Shown: positions 1 through 6,274, counted from the first letter of the stretch. The stretch is DNA of 6,374 bases from Oscillospiraceae bacterium (GCA_902789835.1 CADAPN010000109.1:1-6374); one strand, 5' to 3'. Notes: generated by a model not told the origin, from the letters alone. Numbers and translations: made by a program.

Positions 1-662
1 TAGGGATTGTTGGCTTTGCGGTCAAAATACTGGTTGTCGAAGGAGACGAATTTCAGCTCCCCGTTCACCGAGAAGCAGTCGGTATCGGAGGAATAACCCT
101 GCTGCTGGATAAAGTCTTCCAGGATGAATCTTCCGCAGCGGGTAAACTTCAGCGCATACCGGATTGCCGTCTCCAGCTCTGCCGGACTGTCCACCCGGCC
201 GACGCCCTTGCTGCCCGCGTTGTCCACGGGCTTGACGATCAGGGGATATCTGAGCTGCTCGGCCATCCTCAGGGCGTCTTCGAGGCTGGAAAAGCTCCGG
301 CAATCGGGCACTCGGAAACCGTGCTCCCGCAGGAAGGCGCGGAAGCGTCCCTTGTCCTGCAGGATCGCCACCGATTCATACGGCCCGACGTTCGGCAGGC
401 CCATCCGGTCCGCCACATACGCCGCCGTGATGACGCCGGGGTCACAGGCAAAGGACATCACGCCGTCCACCTTGAGCTCCCGGGCCAGCTTCAGCGTCGC
501 CTCTTTGTCGACGATGCTCACATTGTGGTACTCGTCCGAGATCTTATGTGCGTAGTTATCCGGGAGATAGTCGCAGGTGATCGTGTGACAGCCCAGTGCC
601 TTTGCCTCCCGGATGACCGGAACCAGATAGCGCGAGCCGCCCAGGAGCAGTAATTTTTTCAT
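1..662 (-). CDS. ATP-grasp domain enzyme, N-terminal 220 residues (3' end beyond window)
   Basis: The visible N-terminal part reads as an ATP-grasp ligase. Residues 1-90 form a Rossmann-like pre-ATP-grasp domain beginning MKKLLLLGGSRYLVPVI. Residues 97-220 carry ATP-grasp features: QDKGRFRAFL at 102-111, the nucleotide-binding strand and glycine loop KPVDNAGSKGVGRV at 144-157, and an acidic LEDFI at 181-185. ATP-grasp enzymes join a carboxylate to an amine or thiol through an acyl phosphate. The substrate cannot be read from this fragment, and the metal-binding catalytic residues would lie past the left edge. The ATG at 660-662 overlaps the flippase stop codon (ATGA), with GGGAG about 7 bases upstream, so translation is probably coupled. 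The context suggests activation or amino-acid-type decoration of a surface polysaccharide precursor, which is inference. The frame is open to the edge with no sign of decay. The family call is secure; the specific role is unknown. Confidence 0.88.
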   Translation of the reverse strand, partial: MKKLLLLGGSRYLVPVIREAKALGCHTITCDYLPDNYAHKISDEYHNVSIVDKEATLKLARELKVDGVMSFACDPGVITAAYVADRMGLPNVGPYESVAILQDKGRFRAFLREHGFRVPDCRSFSSLEDALRMAEQLRYPLIVKPVDNAGSKGVGRVDSPAELETAIRYALKFTRCGRFILEDFIQQQGYSSDTDCFSVNGELKFVSFDNQYFDRKANNP

Positions 663-2116
663 CGGTTTTCTCCCGCCCTTCTTTTCTGCAGAATGCTTTT
701 CGCCATGTTGAGGATATAGTCGAAGCTGTCCAGCTTCAGAAGCCTTGCGCCCAGGACATAGACCAGCGCGCCCAGCGGAACCTGGATCACCAGGGTCACC
801 AGGTCATGCAGGCCCAGCAGCTGCACCGCCGCCACACAGCCCGCCATCGCCAGCGACAGCAGCAGGCAGGGCAGCAGATCCTTCAGCTGCGTCCAGTACG
901 GATAGCCCAGCAGCTTCTTGTTCGGCCAGGCGTTGATGAGCTGCGCCAGGATGTCGCAAAACAGCTGTCCCAGCGCCATCGCCAGCACGCCGTAGCGCAG
1001 GGTATAAAGCAGTACGCTGGTCTCCACGATTTTCTTGATCACTTCCAGCTTGAGGAAGATATCGCTCCGCCCCATGGCCTTGATGGCGTTGAGGTTCGCC
1101 GTGTGGAGGGGATAGAAGGCATAGATCGCGCAGAAAATCTGCATAAACGGCACGCAGGGCAGCCACTGTTCCTTCAGAAGCAGCCGGACCAGCGGTGTGG
1201 CACAGGCCGCAAGGCCCGCCATCATCGGCATCATCACGAAAGAACTGGTCTTGATGGCGCGCCGGGTCATCTCCCGCAGGGTATGGACGTTGTCCTGCTC
1301 CGCCGAGAGCACCGGCAGCAGCACGCTGTCGAGGGAGGCGTTGATGCTGGTCGTGATCTGGTCCGGCCAGTTGCGGCCCTTGTCGAACTGGCCGAGCTCC
1401 TCCTTGGGATAGCGCTTGCCGATCACCAGGGAGTAGATCTGCAGGTACAGCGTGTCGAGGAACGAGGCCGCCAGCAGCTTCCAGCCGTAGGAGAGCAGGC
1501 CCTTCAGGCGCTCGGCGGAGAACATTTTTTTCGGCCGCCAGCTGACCGTGAACCACAGGATCAGGGTGTTGACGGCAAAGTTGCTCAGCTGCAGCGCCAC
1601 CAGGGACCAGATGCCGAAGCCGAGATAGACCATCGCAATGCTCAGCGCGCCGGAGAACAGCGTTCCCCCCAGCGTTGCGAAGAAAAAGCGCTTGAACTGC
1701 ATGGTCTTGGACACGTAGGCCAGCTGGACATTATAAAGTCCCGAAATCACCACCAACAGGCCCAGTACCCGGAGGATGGCCACATAGCTCTCCTCCTGAT
1801 AGAACACCGCGATCCGCGGCGCCGCGAGAAACAGCCCCAGATACAGCAGCAGGCTGAATCCGAGGTTGAAGAAAAACACCGACGAGAAATCCAGATCGTC
1901 CGGATCCTTTTTCTGGATCAGGGCGTTGGCCATGCCGCTGTCGGCAAACACCTTCAGGATATTGATGACCGCCAGCACCACGGCGATCTGGCCGGAGGGG
2001 CCGGGGCCCAGCTTGCGCGCGAGAATGATGCCCACCACGATGTTGAGCAGCTGCGCGCCGAAGCGCTCAAAAAACCGCCAGAGGAAGTTGCTTGCGACCT
2101 TGCTTCCGTTACCCAT
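659..2116 (-). CDS. MOP/PST-family polysaccharide flippase (Wzx/TuaB-like)
   Basis: A 485-residue, strongly hydrophobic membrane protein with roughly twelve to fourteen membrane segments, the usual size for lipid-linked oligosaccharide flippases of the MOP superfamily. Family-typical sequence includes the amphipathic start SNFLWRFFERFGAQLLNIVV (residues 9-28), FADSGMANALIQKKD (57-71) and LDFSSVFFFNL (75-85). These resemble the WzxC/TuaB-type PST branch. The expected role is moving undecaprenyl-linked glycan units from the inner to the outer face of the cytoplasmic membrane. It lies 8 bases after the glycosyltransferase stop and overlaps the ATP-grasp gene by 4 bases, so the three genes are almost certainly co-transcribed. 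The start context is odd: AGAAGG abuts the ATG, while GAGGA, inside the previous gene's last codons, sits 12 bases upstream. The ATG at 2114-2116 is still preferred because the family's conserved N-terminus follows it directly. Which polymer it exports is not evident. Confidence 0.93.
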   Translation of the reverse strand: MGNGSKVASNFLWRFFERFGAQLLNIVVGIILARKLGPGPSGQIAVVLAVINILKVFADSGMANALIQKKDPDDLDFSSVFFFNLGFSLLLYLGLFLAAPRIAVFYQEESYVAILRVLGLLVVISGLYNVQLAYVSKTMQFKRFFFATLGGTLFSGALSIAMVYLGFGIWSLVALQLSNFAVNTLILWFTVSWRPKKMFSAERLKGLLSYGWKLLAASFLDTLYLQIYSLVIGKRYPKEELGQFDKGRNWPDQITTSINASLDSVLLPVLSAEQDNVHTLREMTRRAIKTSSFVMMPMMAGLAACATPLVRLLLKEQWLPCVPFMQIFCAIYAFYPLHTANLNAIKAMGRSDIFLKLEVIKKIVETSVLLYTLRYGVLAMALGQLFCDILAQLINAWPNKKLLGYPYWTQLKDLLPCLLLSLAMAGCVAAVQLLGLHDLVTLVIQVPLGALVYVLGARLLKLDSFDYILNMAKSILQKRRAGENR

Positions 2117-2124
2117 CCTTCTGC

Positions 2125-3108
2125 TCAGTCCTCATATCCGCGGCGTTTCCGGTAGAGCCGGTGCAGATAGGGCAGCCTGCGCTTGAGCTCGGTGGAGATG
2201 ACGCGGCCCTTTCCCATACTTTTATGAATTTTGTCATAGGGCGGCTTCACCATCTCGTCCACGCGGCCTTCGATGTACAGCAGCTCATACTCCCGCTCCA
2301 GCAGGACCTGATCGATGGCCGCTTTCTGAGCCTCTGTCAGGGGATGCTGCTTCACGGTCTTCAGCATGGCGATCTCGCCGCTGACAAAGCGCTTGAGCTT
2401 GTGATATTCCTGTCCGACGCCCCGGCTCCAGGCGGAGGGGTTGCTGCCGATGCGGTAGACCGACATGCAGCGGTCCAGAAAACGCACCTTTCCCGCAAGG
2501 CCGAGCCGCACACCCACAGCGTAGTCGGTAAAGTAGCCCTGATGATAGGCCACATCACGGTAGTCGGGCGGGTTCAGGATAAACTCGCGCCGGGCGAGGA
2601 TCGAGCTGGTGTGGTAGGCGTGGGACATGCCCTGCACCACCTGCTCAAAGGGGATGTCCCGGTCTCCGTCCTGCGCAAACAGGACTTTGTCCGGCTGATC
2701 CGCAAAACGCCCGATGCTGTTGTGCACGCAGGCGGAGTACTCCGGGTGGCTGTCCAGCCAGTTCACCTGAAGCTGCAGCTTTTCCGGGTCGTTCCAGTAG
2801 TCATCGCCCTCGCAGACCGCGATATACTCGCCCCGGCAGGCCGGGAAGAACACCACGTCATAGAGGTTAATGCGCCGGGAATAGAGGTTCTCCTTCTGAT
2901 AAAACGGCCGGATCACCTCGGGGTATTTCGCCGCGTATTCCCGGATAATGTCCCCGGTGCTGTCGGTGGATGCGTCGTCGTTTACCAGCACCTCAAAGGG
3001 AAAATCCGTCTTCTGATTCAGAAAGCTGTCCAGGGTCTGGCGCAGATACTCCTCGTGATTGTATGTCGCGCAGAGCACCGAGACCTTGCATGTTATATTC
3101 TCATCCAT
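2125..3108 (-). CDS. Family 2 glycosyltransferase (GT-A fold)
   Basis: A 327-residue cytoplasmic or membrane-associated glycosyltransferase. The N-terminal GT-A domain shows the family 2 landmarks in order: the nucleotide-binding strand KVSVLCATYNHEEYL (residues 8-22), the acidic patch EVLVNDDASTDST (39-51), and the metal/nucleotide-sugar motif CEGDDYW (99-105) followed by DPEKLQLQ. These enzymes move a sugar from a nucleotide donor to an acceptor, here presumably a lipid-linked glycan. Residues 165-177 (HAYHTSSILARRE) resemble the acceptor-side region of related enzymes. The basic C-terminus (RRLPYLHRLYRKRR) could bind membrane lipid. The start at 3106-3108 has AGGCGG nine bases upstream. 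It lies directly before a flippase gene, which supports surface-polysaccharide assembly. Donor and acceptor cannot be assigned from sequence. Confidence 0.93.
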   Translation of the reverse strand: MDENITCKVSVLCATYNHEEYLRQTLDSFLNQKTDFPFEVLVNDDASTDSTGDIIREYAAKYPEVIRPFYQKENLYSRRINLYDVVFFPACRGEYIAVCEGDDYWNDPEKLQLQVNWLDSHPEYSACVHNSIGRFADQPDKVLFAQDGDRDIPFEQVVQGMSHAYHTSSILARREFILNPPDYRDVAYHQGYFTDYAVGVRLGLAGKVRFLDRCMSVYRIGSNPSAWSRGVGQEYHKLKRFVSGEIAMLKTVKQHPLTEAQKAAIDQVLLEREYELLYIEGRVDEMVKPPYDKIHKSMGKGRVISTELKRRLPYLHRLYRKRRGYED

Positions 3109-3140
3109 AAAATGAAACCGCCTGTTGTCTTGATTTCAGT

Positions 3141-3173
3141 TTACACCCAGGGCGTATTGTACTTTGGATTATA
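3141..3173 (-). pseudogene. Relic of the 3' end of a second LRR-lipoprotein gene (tail copy)
   Basis: The gap between the lipoprotein and glycosyltransferase genes contains, on the minus strand, codons for Y-N-P-K-Y-N-T-P-W-V followed by TAA. The lipoprotein just upstream ends Y-N-D-P-K-Y-N-A-P-W-A then TAA. Aligned with one codon deleted, five of the seven differing codons are synonymous (AAT/AAC, CCA/CCG, AAG/AAA, AAT/AAC, CCC/CCG). Both copies continue past the stop as TAAAC. A pattern dominated by third-position changes is expected for two copies that diverged while both were translated. This favours a remnant of a tandem paralogue over a recent copying error. No start codon or longer homologous stretch is seen. 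The copy is short, so chance or a local duplication is not excluded. Confidence 0.6.
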
Positions 3174-3188
3174 GCCGTCTGTTACTGT

Positions 3189-4517
3189 TTATGCCCACGG
3201 CGCGTTGTATTTCGGGTCGTTATATGGATACGGCGCCACGGAAGGCCAGTGGTCATAGTCGAACTGCTCCCGCAGGAGAAGATAACGCTCCGGAACCGTT
3301 CCGTCCGGGTTCATGCGCCAGCTTCCGGTGGCCGCTCCGTCGACTTTGTAGAGGATATCCGTATCCGGGTGGGCTTCCAGAATCTGCTCCATCGCGCCCT
3401 CCGGGAAGAAGTAGGCCGTGTGGCTCCCGATCCAGAGACGCTTGAGCTTCGGCATGCCCAGCAGCACTTCCCAGCCCTGTGTCTGGCCCATGCCGCAGAT
3501 GTTCAGATGCTCCAGATCCTGCATGCCGGCCAGGGGCGTGAGATCCAGCTCGATGTGGGCATAGGGAACAATCTCCAGGAACTCCAGCTTCGTGCAGTTT
3601 TCCAACATGTCCAGCGTGTCCCAGCCGCTGGCCGTGATGATGCACACCTCAAGATTCGTCATATACCGCATGAAGTCCCAGTTGTGCAGTTCCAGATTGT
3701 GCCCGAGGTCCAGGTACTTCAGGTTGGTGAGGTACTTCAGCTCCTGGGTGTATTCATCCCACATGTACGGATAGAAGTTGGCGCACCAGAGCCGCTCGGA
3801 GTCCGTGCGCATGGTAAACTGGTCGTTTGCAAACCAGATTCTCCAGATGACCTCCATCTCCGGATAGGCGTCCCGGATCTCCGCCATACGCTCCGAAGAG
3901 ACACCGCAGGAGTCCATGTCCAGGCGCTTGCAGCGCTTCATCAGCGGAAGGATTTCCCGCACCGCTGCGCCATCGTCCGTCATGACGCTGTGGTTCAGGT
4001 CCATCTCCTCCGACAGCGTACTCAGATAACGCCCATAGAATACAAAGCGGTACTCCAGCTCCGCCTGGGGCGCGGCCTCCTGCAGGGTGCGCAGGTCGGC
4101 CCAGGTGAGGTCCCGGGTCGCTTTCAGGGGTCGTTCCATGGCGGCGGTCTGCGCGTTCAGCTCCTCGCGGTCCAGTTTTGTCCAGGCCCCGTCGGTCCCC
4201 ATGTCGATCCGCGTCAGCTCCGGCATCTGACTCAGCAGCTTCGCCGCCTCTTCCACATCCTGATGGGTCAGCTTGTGGAGCGATACTCTCGCGGCATCCA
4301 GCGGGTAAACGCTGCCCTCCGGGAAAGTCAGTTCCGGTACCGGCGTCGGGGTCGGTTCCGGTGTCTCGGTCGGCTCGGGGGTTTCCGCCGCGGCTTCCGC
4401 CGCGGTTTCTTTCGTCGGTGCCGGGCTCGGATCCGCCGAAACCGCGGCCGCTCCGCAGCCGCAGAGCAGGGCCATCAGCAGGATGGCCAGGATGATGGTC
4501 AGGATGATTTTTTTCAT
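3189..4517 (-). CDS. Leucine-rich-repeat surface lipoprotein
   Basis: A 442-residue predicted lipoprotein. The signal peptide MKKIILTIILAILLMALLCG ends in a lipobox-like LCGC, with Cys21 as the probable lipidated residue. A Pro/Glu/Thr/Ala-rich stalk (about residues 29-64) would hold the folded part away from the membrane. Residues 75-250 form an unassigned domain. Five leucine-rich-repeat-like units follow, with key leucines at 266, 289, 311, 335 and 358, a period of 22-24 residues (LTNLKYLDLGHN, MTNLEVCIITASG, CTKLEFLEIVPYA, MQDLEHLNICGMG, MPKLKRLWIGSHT). The tail is aromatic and proline-rich and ends YNAPWA. It has no catalytic motif, so binding of a protein or glycan at the cell surface is the likely role (inference). 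The start has GAGGGA seven bases upstream and a good promoter at 4587-4615. As first gene of the polysaccharide unit it may be co-expressed with it; no terminator is visible in the following 80 bases. Confidence 0.9.
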   Translation of the reverse strand: MKKIILTIILAILLMALLCGCGAAAVSADPSPAPTKETAAEAAAETPEPTETPEPTPTPVPELTFPEGSVYPLDAARVSLHKLTHQDVEEAAKLLSQMPELTRIDMGTDGAWTKLDREELNAQTAAMERPLKATRDLTWADLRTLQEAAPQAELEYRFVFYGRYLSTLSEEMDLNHSVMTDDGAAVREILPLMKRCKRLDMDSCGVSSERMAEIRDAYPEMEVIWRIWFANDQFTMRTDSERLWCANFYPYMWDEYTQELKYLTNLKYLDLGHNLELHNWDFMRYMTNLEVCIITASGWDTLDMLENCTKLEFLEIVPYAHIELDLTPLAGMQDLEHLNICGMGQTQGWEVLLGMPKLKRLWIGSHTAYFFPEGAMEQILEAHPDTDILYKVDGAATGSWRMNPDGTVPERYLLLREQFDYDHWPSVAPYPYNDPKYNAPWA

Positions 4518-4586
4518 AAGAGATTCCCTCTGTTTTTTCTAATCAGTTTTATGTCCGTGTCTCAGCATGTCGCAATTTGACTTCTT

Positions 4587-4615
4587 ATTATATCATTCAT
4601 TTGCCGCCGCTTCAA
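4587..4615 (-). promoter_or_regulatory. Sigma-A-type promoter for the lipoprotein/polysaccharide unit
   Basis: On the minus strand, a -35 box TTGAAG (4610-4615) and a perfect -10 box TATAAT (4587-4592) are separated by exactly 17 bases. The -10 lies about 70 bases before the lipoprotein start codon. The following leader contains the GAGGGA ribosome binding site. This is the strongest promoter-like match on the minus strand in the window. Confidence 0.78.
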
Positions 4616-4629
4616 CAAAAAACCGTTTC

Positions 4630-4664
4630 CGGGCAAATATTCATAAATCTTTTGGATTCGCCCG
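4630..4664. repeat. Imperfect inverted repeat between the divergent promoters
   Basis: CGGGCAAAT at 4630-4638 pairs with ATTCGCCCG at 4656-4664, eight of nine positions matching across a 17-base AT-rich spacer. It lies between the -35 boxes of the two divergent promoters, where a shared regulator could bind. It could equally be a chance match; no known operator is recognised. Confidence 0.3.
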
Positions 4665-4665
4665 C

Positions 4666-4695
4666 TTTACGGATCTCTTCCGGATGCGGTATAAT
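4666..4695 (+). promoter_or_regulatory. Sigma-A-type promoter for the heptad-repeat protein gene
   Basis: A perfect -10 box TATAAT (4690-4695) follows TTTACG (4666-4671), which matches four of six positions of the -35 consensus, with an 18-base spacer. The -10 is about 40 bases before the ATG at 4736. A strong ribosome binding site, AGGAGG (4722-4727), lies eight bases before that ATG. The promoter is divergent from the lipoprotein promoter and about 50 bases from it. Confidence 0.7.
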
Positions 4696-4735
4696 ATCTT
4701 TTGCAATTCCAAGCTCCCGAAAGGAGGACTGACAC

Positions 4736-5518
4736 ATGAAAACCAGAACGCTGATCGCGCTTCTGCTCCTGATTCTGCTGCTCTGTCTGCTGCCGGCTAT
4801 GACGCTTGCGCTGAAAACAGAAAAGCACGTGGAATCCGTTCCCGCGGCGGAGGGGGCGCCGCTTCCCTCATCCGAAATCCCGGAGACTTCCCAGCAGGCC
4901 GCCGAGATCGCGGATCAGATTCAGCCGGATTCCGGTGATTTCCCCGAAGTCGTCATCCCCTCTGAGCCGCCCGTCTCCGAGCCGGAGCAGGAGCCCATCC
5001 TCGTAGCGGCGGGGGATACCTTCTACGCCTACGAGGGTATGACCGTCAGGACTGACGGTGGAACCGTCTACAGCACCGGCGCTACCGTCACCAATGTCGG
5101 CGGGACGGTCTTCTGCAGCGGCGGCACCGTGCATAACTTCGGCGGGACGGTCTATGCCAGAGCCGGGACGGTTTTCAACCATGCCGGGACGGTTTACAAC
5201 GACGGGGCGGATATCATTGTCCTTCCGGAGGACGATCCCCTGGAGAGTCATATCTACGGCTATTATGAGCTGAAGCTCGCCGGGTATTATGAACCCTATG
5301 TGACCATGGAAGGTGTGGTGAACGAACCCGGCGCCGAGAGCATGATTATCAGTGAAGACAGCGTCTGCCGCATCATTCCGAAACAGAATTTCCGAATTCT
5401 GGATGCCGAAACGACCTCCGGCGAGCTGACCCGGAACGACGCAGACGGAAGCGTCACCCTTCAGAACGTCACCGGCGACACCTTGCTCACGCTGAAGATT
5501 GAATCGGTCGTCTTCTGA
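4736..5518 (+). CDS. Exported protein with nine 7-residue [GA]xTV repeats, function unknown
   Basis: A 260-residue protein that I do not recognise. Residues 1-26 are a basic start plus a long leucine-rich hydrophobic stretch, so it is exported or held by an N-terminal anchor. There is no convincing lipobox, and cleavage after Ala25 is possible. Residues 27-90 are an acidic, Pro/Ser/Glu-rich linker. Residues 101-163 are nine contiguous heptads such as GGTVYST, GGTVFCS, GGTVYAR and AGTVYND: Thr-Val is kept in eight of nine, Gly/Ala leads each unit, and the fifth position is often aromatic. Such regular Gly-Thr-Val-aromatic units suggest a beta-solenoid or beta-roll (inference). Residues 170-260 form a distinct aromatic and probably beta-rich domain (GYYELKLAGYYEPYV at 175-189). 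There is no sortase motif. The start is fixed by AGGAGG eight bases upstream and a promoter at 4666-4695. It is a single-gene unit, divergent from the lipoprotein and ended by the terminator at 5581-5624. It is probably a surface or envelope structural or adhesion protein, at low certainty. Confidence 0.87.
   Translation: MKTRTLIALLLLILLLCLLPAMTLALKTEKHVESVPAAEGAPLPSSEIPETSQQAAEIADQIQPDSGDFPEVVIPSEPPVSEPEQEPILVAAGDTFYAYEGMTVRTDGGTVYSTGATVTNVGGTVFCSGGTVHNFGGTVYARAGTVFNHAGTVYNDGADIIVLPEDDPLESHIYGYYELKLAGYYEPYVTMEGVVNEPGAESMIISEDSVCRIIPKQNFRILDAETTSGELTRNDADGSVTLQNVTGDTLLTLKIESVVF
5036..5224 (+). repeat. Nine 21-base coding repeats (heptad array)
   Basis: Nine in-frame 21-base units encode the heptads of the exported protein. 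Several share the core GGGACGGT. Units seven and eight (5162-5203) match at 18 of 21 bases, which suggests expansion by tandem duplication. The outer units, first and ninth, are the most diverged. The number of units may vary between strains. Confidence 0.85.
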
Positions 5519-5580
5519 CACGGACGGAAAGAATCAAAACCTTTCTTCCGCTGAGAACCCTCGGCGAAATCGCCGCATCG

Positions 5581-5624
5581 AAAAAAGACGGAGAAGCAGG
5601 CTCTTCTGCTTCTCCGTCTTTTTT
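5581..5624. terminator. Bidirectional intrinsic terminator
   Basis: A perfect 19-bp inverted repeat (5581-5599 with 5606-5624) with a six-base loop. The outer six pairs are A tract against T tract and the inner stem is GACGGAGAAGCAG. Because of the A/T flanks, transcripts in both directions end in a hairpin plus U run. It therefore serves both the repeat-protein gene (plus strand, stop at 5518) and rubrerythrin (minus strand, stop at 5665). Confidence 0.93.
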
Positions 5625-5664
5625 ACAAGGTGCCGGTTCCGACCGAGGCTGTTTTCCCGCCGGA

Positions 5665-6204
5665 TCAGTAATTCTCTTCGCGTACCTCGAAGTAGGACTG
5701 GGGGTGGTTGCACACGGGACAGACCTCCGGGGCCTTGGTCCCGACAACGATGTGACCGCAGTTGCGGCACTCCCAGACCTTGACACCGCTCTTCTCGAAG
5801 ACTTTCTTTTCCTCGACGTTGTTCAGAAGCTTGCGGTAGCGCTCCTCATGGGCCTTCTCGATGGCGCCCACACCGCGGAACTTCTCGGCCAGCTCGGGAA
5901 AGCCCTCTTCTTCCGCTTCCCTGGCCATCCGTTCGTACATATCGGTCCACTCGAAGTTCTCGCCCTCTGCCGCATGCAGCAGGTTCTCCTCGGTGCTGCC
6001 AAGCTCGCCCAGCTCCTTGAACCAGAGCTTGGCGTGCTCCTTCTCGTTGTCCGCCGTCTTCAGAAACAGGGCCGCGATCTGCTCATAGCCCGCCTTTTTC
6101 GCCACGGAAGCGAAATAGGTGTACTTGTTTCTGGCCTGGCTCTCGCCCGCGAAAGCTTCCCAGAGGTTTTTCTCGGTTTTGGTTCCGGTGTACTTGTTTG
6201 CCAT
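5665..6204 (-). CDS. rbr: Rubrerythrin (diiron peroxidase with rubredoxin domain)
   Basis: A 179-residue cytoplasmic rubrerythrin, a non-haem iron peroxidase that reduces hydrogen peroxide and protects anaerobes from oxygen. The N-terminal ferritin-like four-helix domain carries the expected diiron ligand positions: Glu21 in [11 protein letters not shown], the E-x-x-H pair Glu54/His57 in DNEKEHAK, Glu82 and Glu85 in [10 protein letters not shown], and a second E-x-x-H at Glu117/His120. The C-terminal rubredoxin domain has two Fe-binding pairs, Cys146-x-x-Cys149 and Cys162-x-x-Cys165, in CRNCG and CPVCNHP, to pass electrons to the diiron site. Length and domain order match classical rubrerythrins (about 180-195 residues), and nothing appears missing. 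The start has AAGGAGG seven bases upstream. It is monocistronic between two terminators, downstream of an rRNA operon. No clear promoter or PerR-type box could be read in the 70 bases before it. Confidence 0.97.
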   Translation of the reverse strand: MANKYTGTKTEKNLWEAFAGESQARNKYTYFASVAKKAGYEQIAALFLKTADNEKEHAKLWFKELGELGSTEENLLHAAEGENFEWTDMYERMAREAEEEGFPELAEKFRGVGAIEKAHEERYRKLLNNVEEKKVFEKSGVKVWECRNCGHIVVGTKAPEVCPVCNHPQSYFEVREENY

Positions 6205-6236
6205 GATGGTTCCTCCTTATGGTTTTTTATTTTGAA

Positions 6237-6271
6237 CTTGATCCGCTGTTTGCTTGATCAGGAAACCTGAT
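6237..6271. repeat. Small palindrome and direct repeat upstream of rubrerythrin
   Basis: ATCAGG-AAA-CCTGAT (6257-6271) is a perfect 6-bp inverted repeat. Overlapping it, CTTGATC occurs twice, 16 bases apart (6237-6243 and 6253-6259). Together they fill the space between the rRNA terminator and the rubrerythrin ribosome binding site, where a regulator could bind. No known operator is matched. Confidence 0.35.
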
Positions 6272-6274
6272 GCT

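Noticed and set aside
806..2155. A 449-codon open frame on the plus strand opposite the flippase
   Set aside because: It is rich in Gln, His and Arg with no recognisable motif, and it lies antisense to a clear membrane transporter. Long antisense frames are common in G+C-rich coding DNA.
2092..3174. A 360-codon open frame on the plus strand opposite the glycosyltransferase
   Set aside because: The opposite strand encodes an intact family 2 glycosyltransferase with all landmark motifs. This frame shows no family features.
3168..3197. TATAAT (3168-3173) with TGGGCA 18 bases upstream, as an internal promoter for the glycosyltransferase
   Set aside because: The TATAAT is accounted for by the Tyr-Asn codons of the lipoprotein tail copy, and the -35 box lies on the lipoprotein's last codons with only a four of six match. 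Weak activity is possible but not supported.
4521..4533. Small hairpin AGAG-GGAAT-CTCT over the lipoprotein ribosome binding site, as a translational switch
   Set aside because: Only four base pairs, with no alternative structure visible. Too weak to call a regulatory element.
3249..4580. A 443-codon open frame on the plus strand opposite the LRR lipoprotein
   Set aside because: Low-complexity Arg/Gln/Val-rich translation without domains. The minus-strand frame has a signal peptide, a lipobox, repeats, a ribosome binding site and a promoter.
5036..5224. The 21-base repeats as a CRISPR array
   Set aside because: The units are contiguous with no spacers, in frame, and diverge in a codon-aware way inside a gene with a signal peptide.
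5562..5575. Hairpin CGGCG-AAAT-CGCCG just before the terminator
   Set aside because: A five-pair stem without a following U run; probably incidental beside the much stronger 19-bp terminator.
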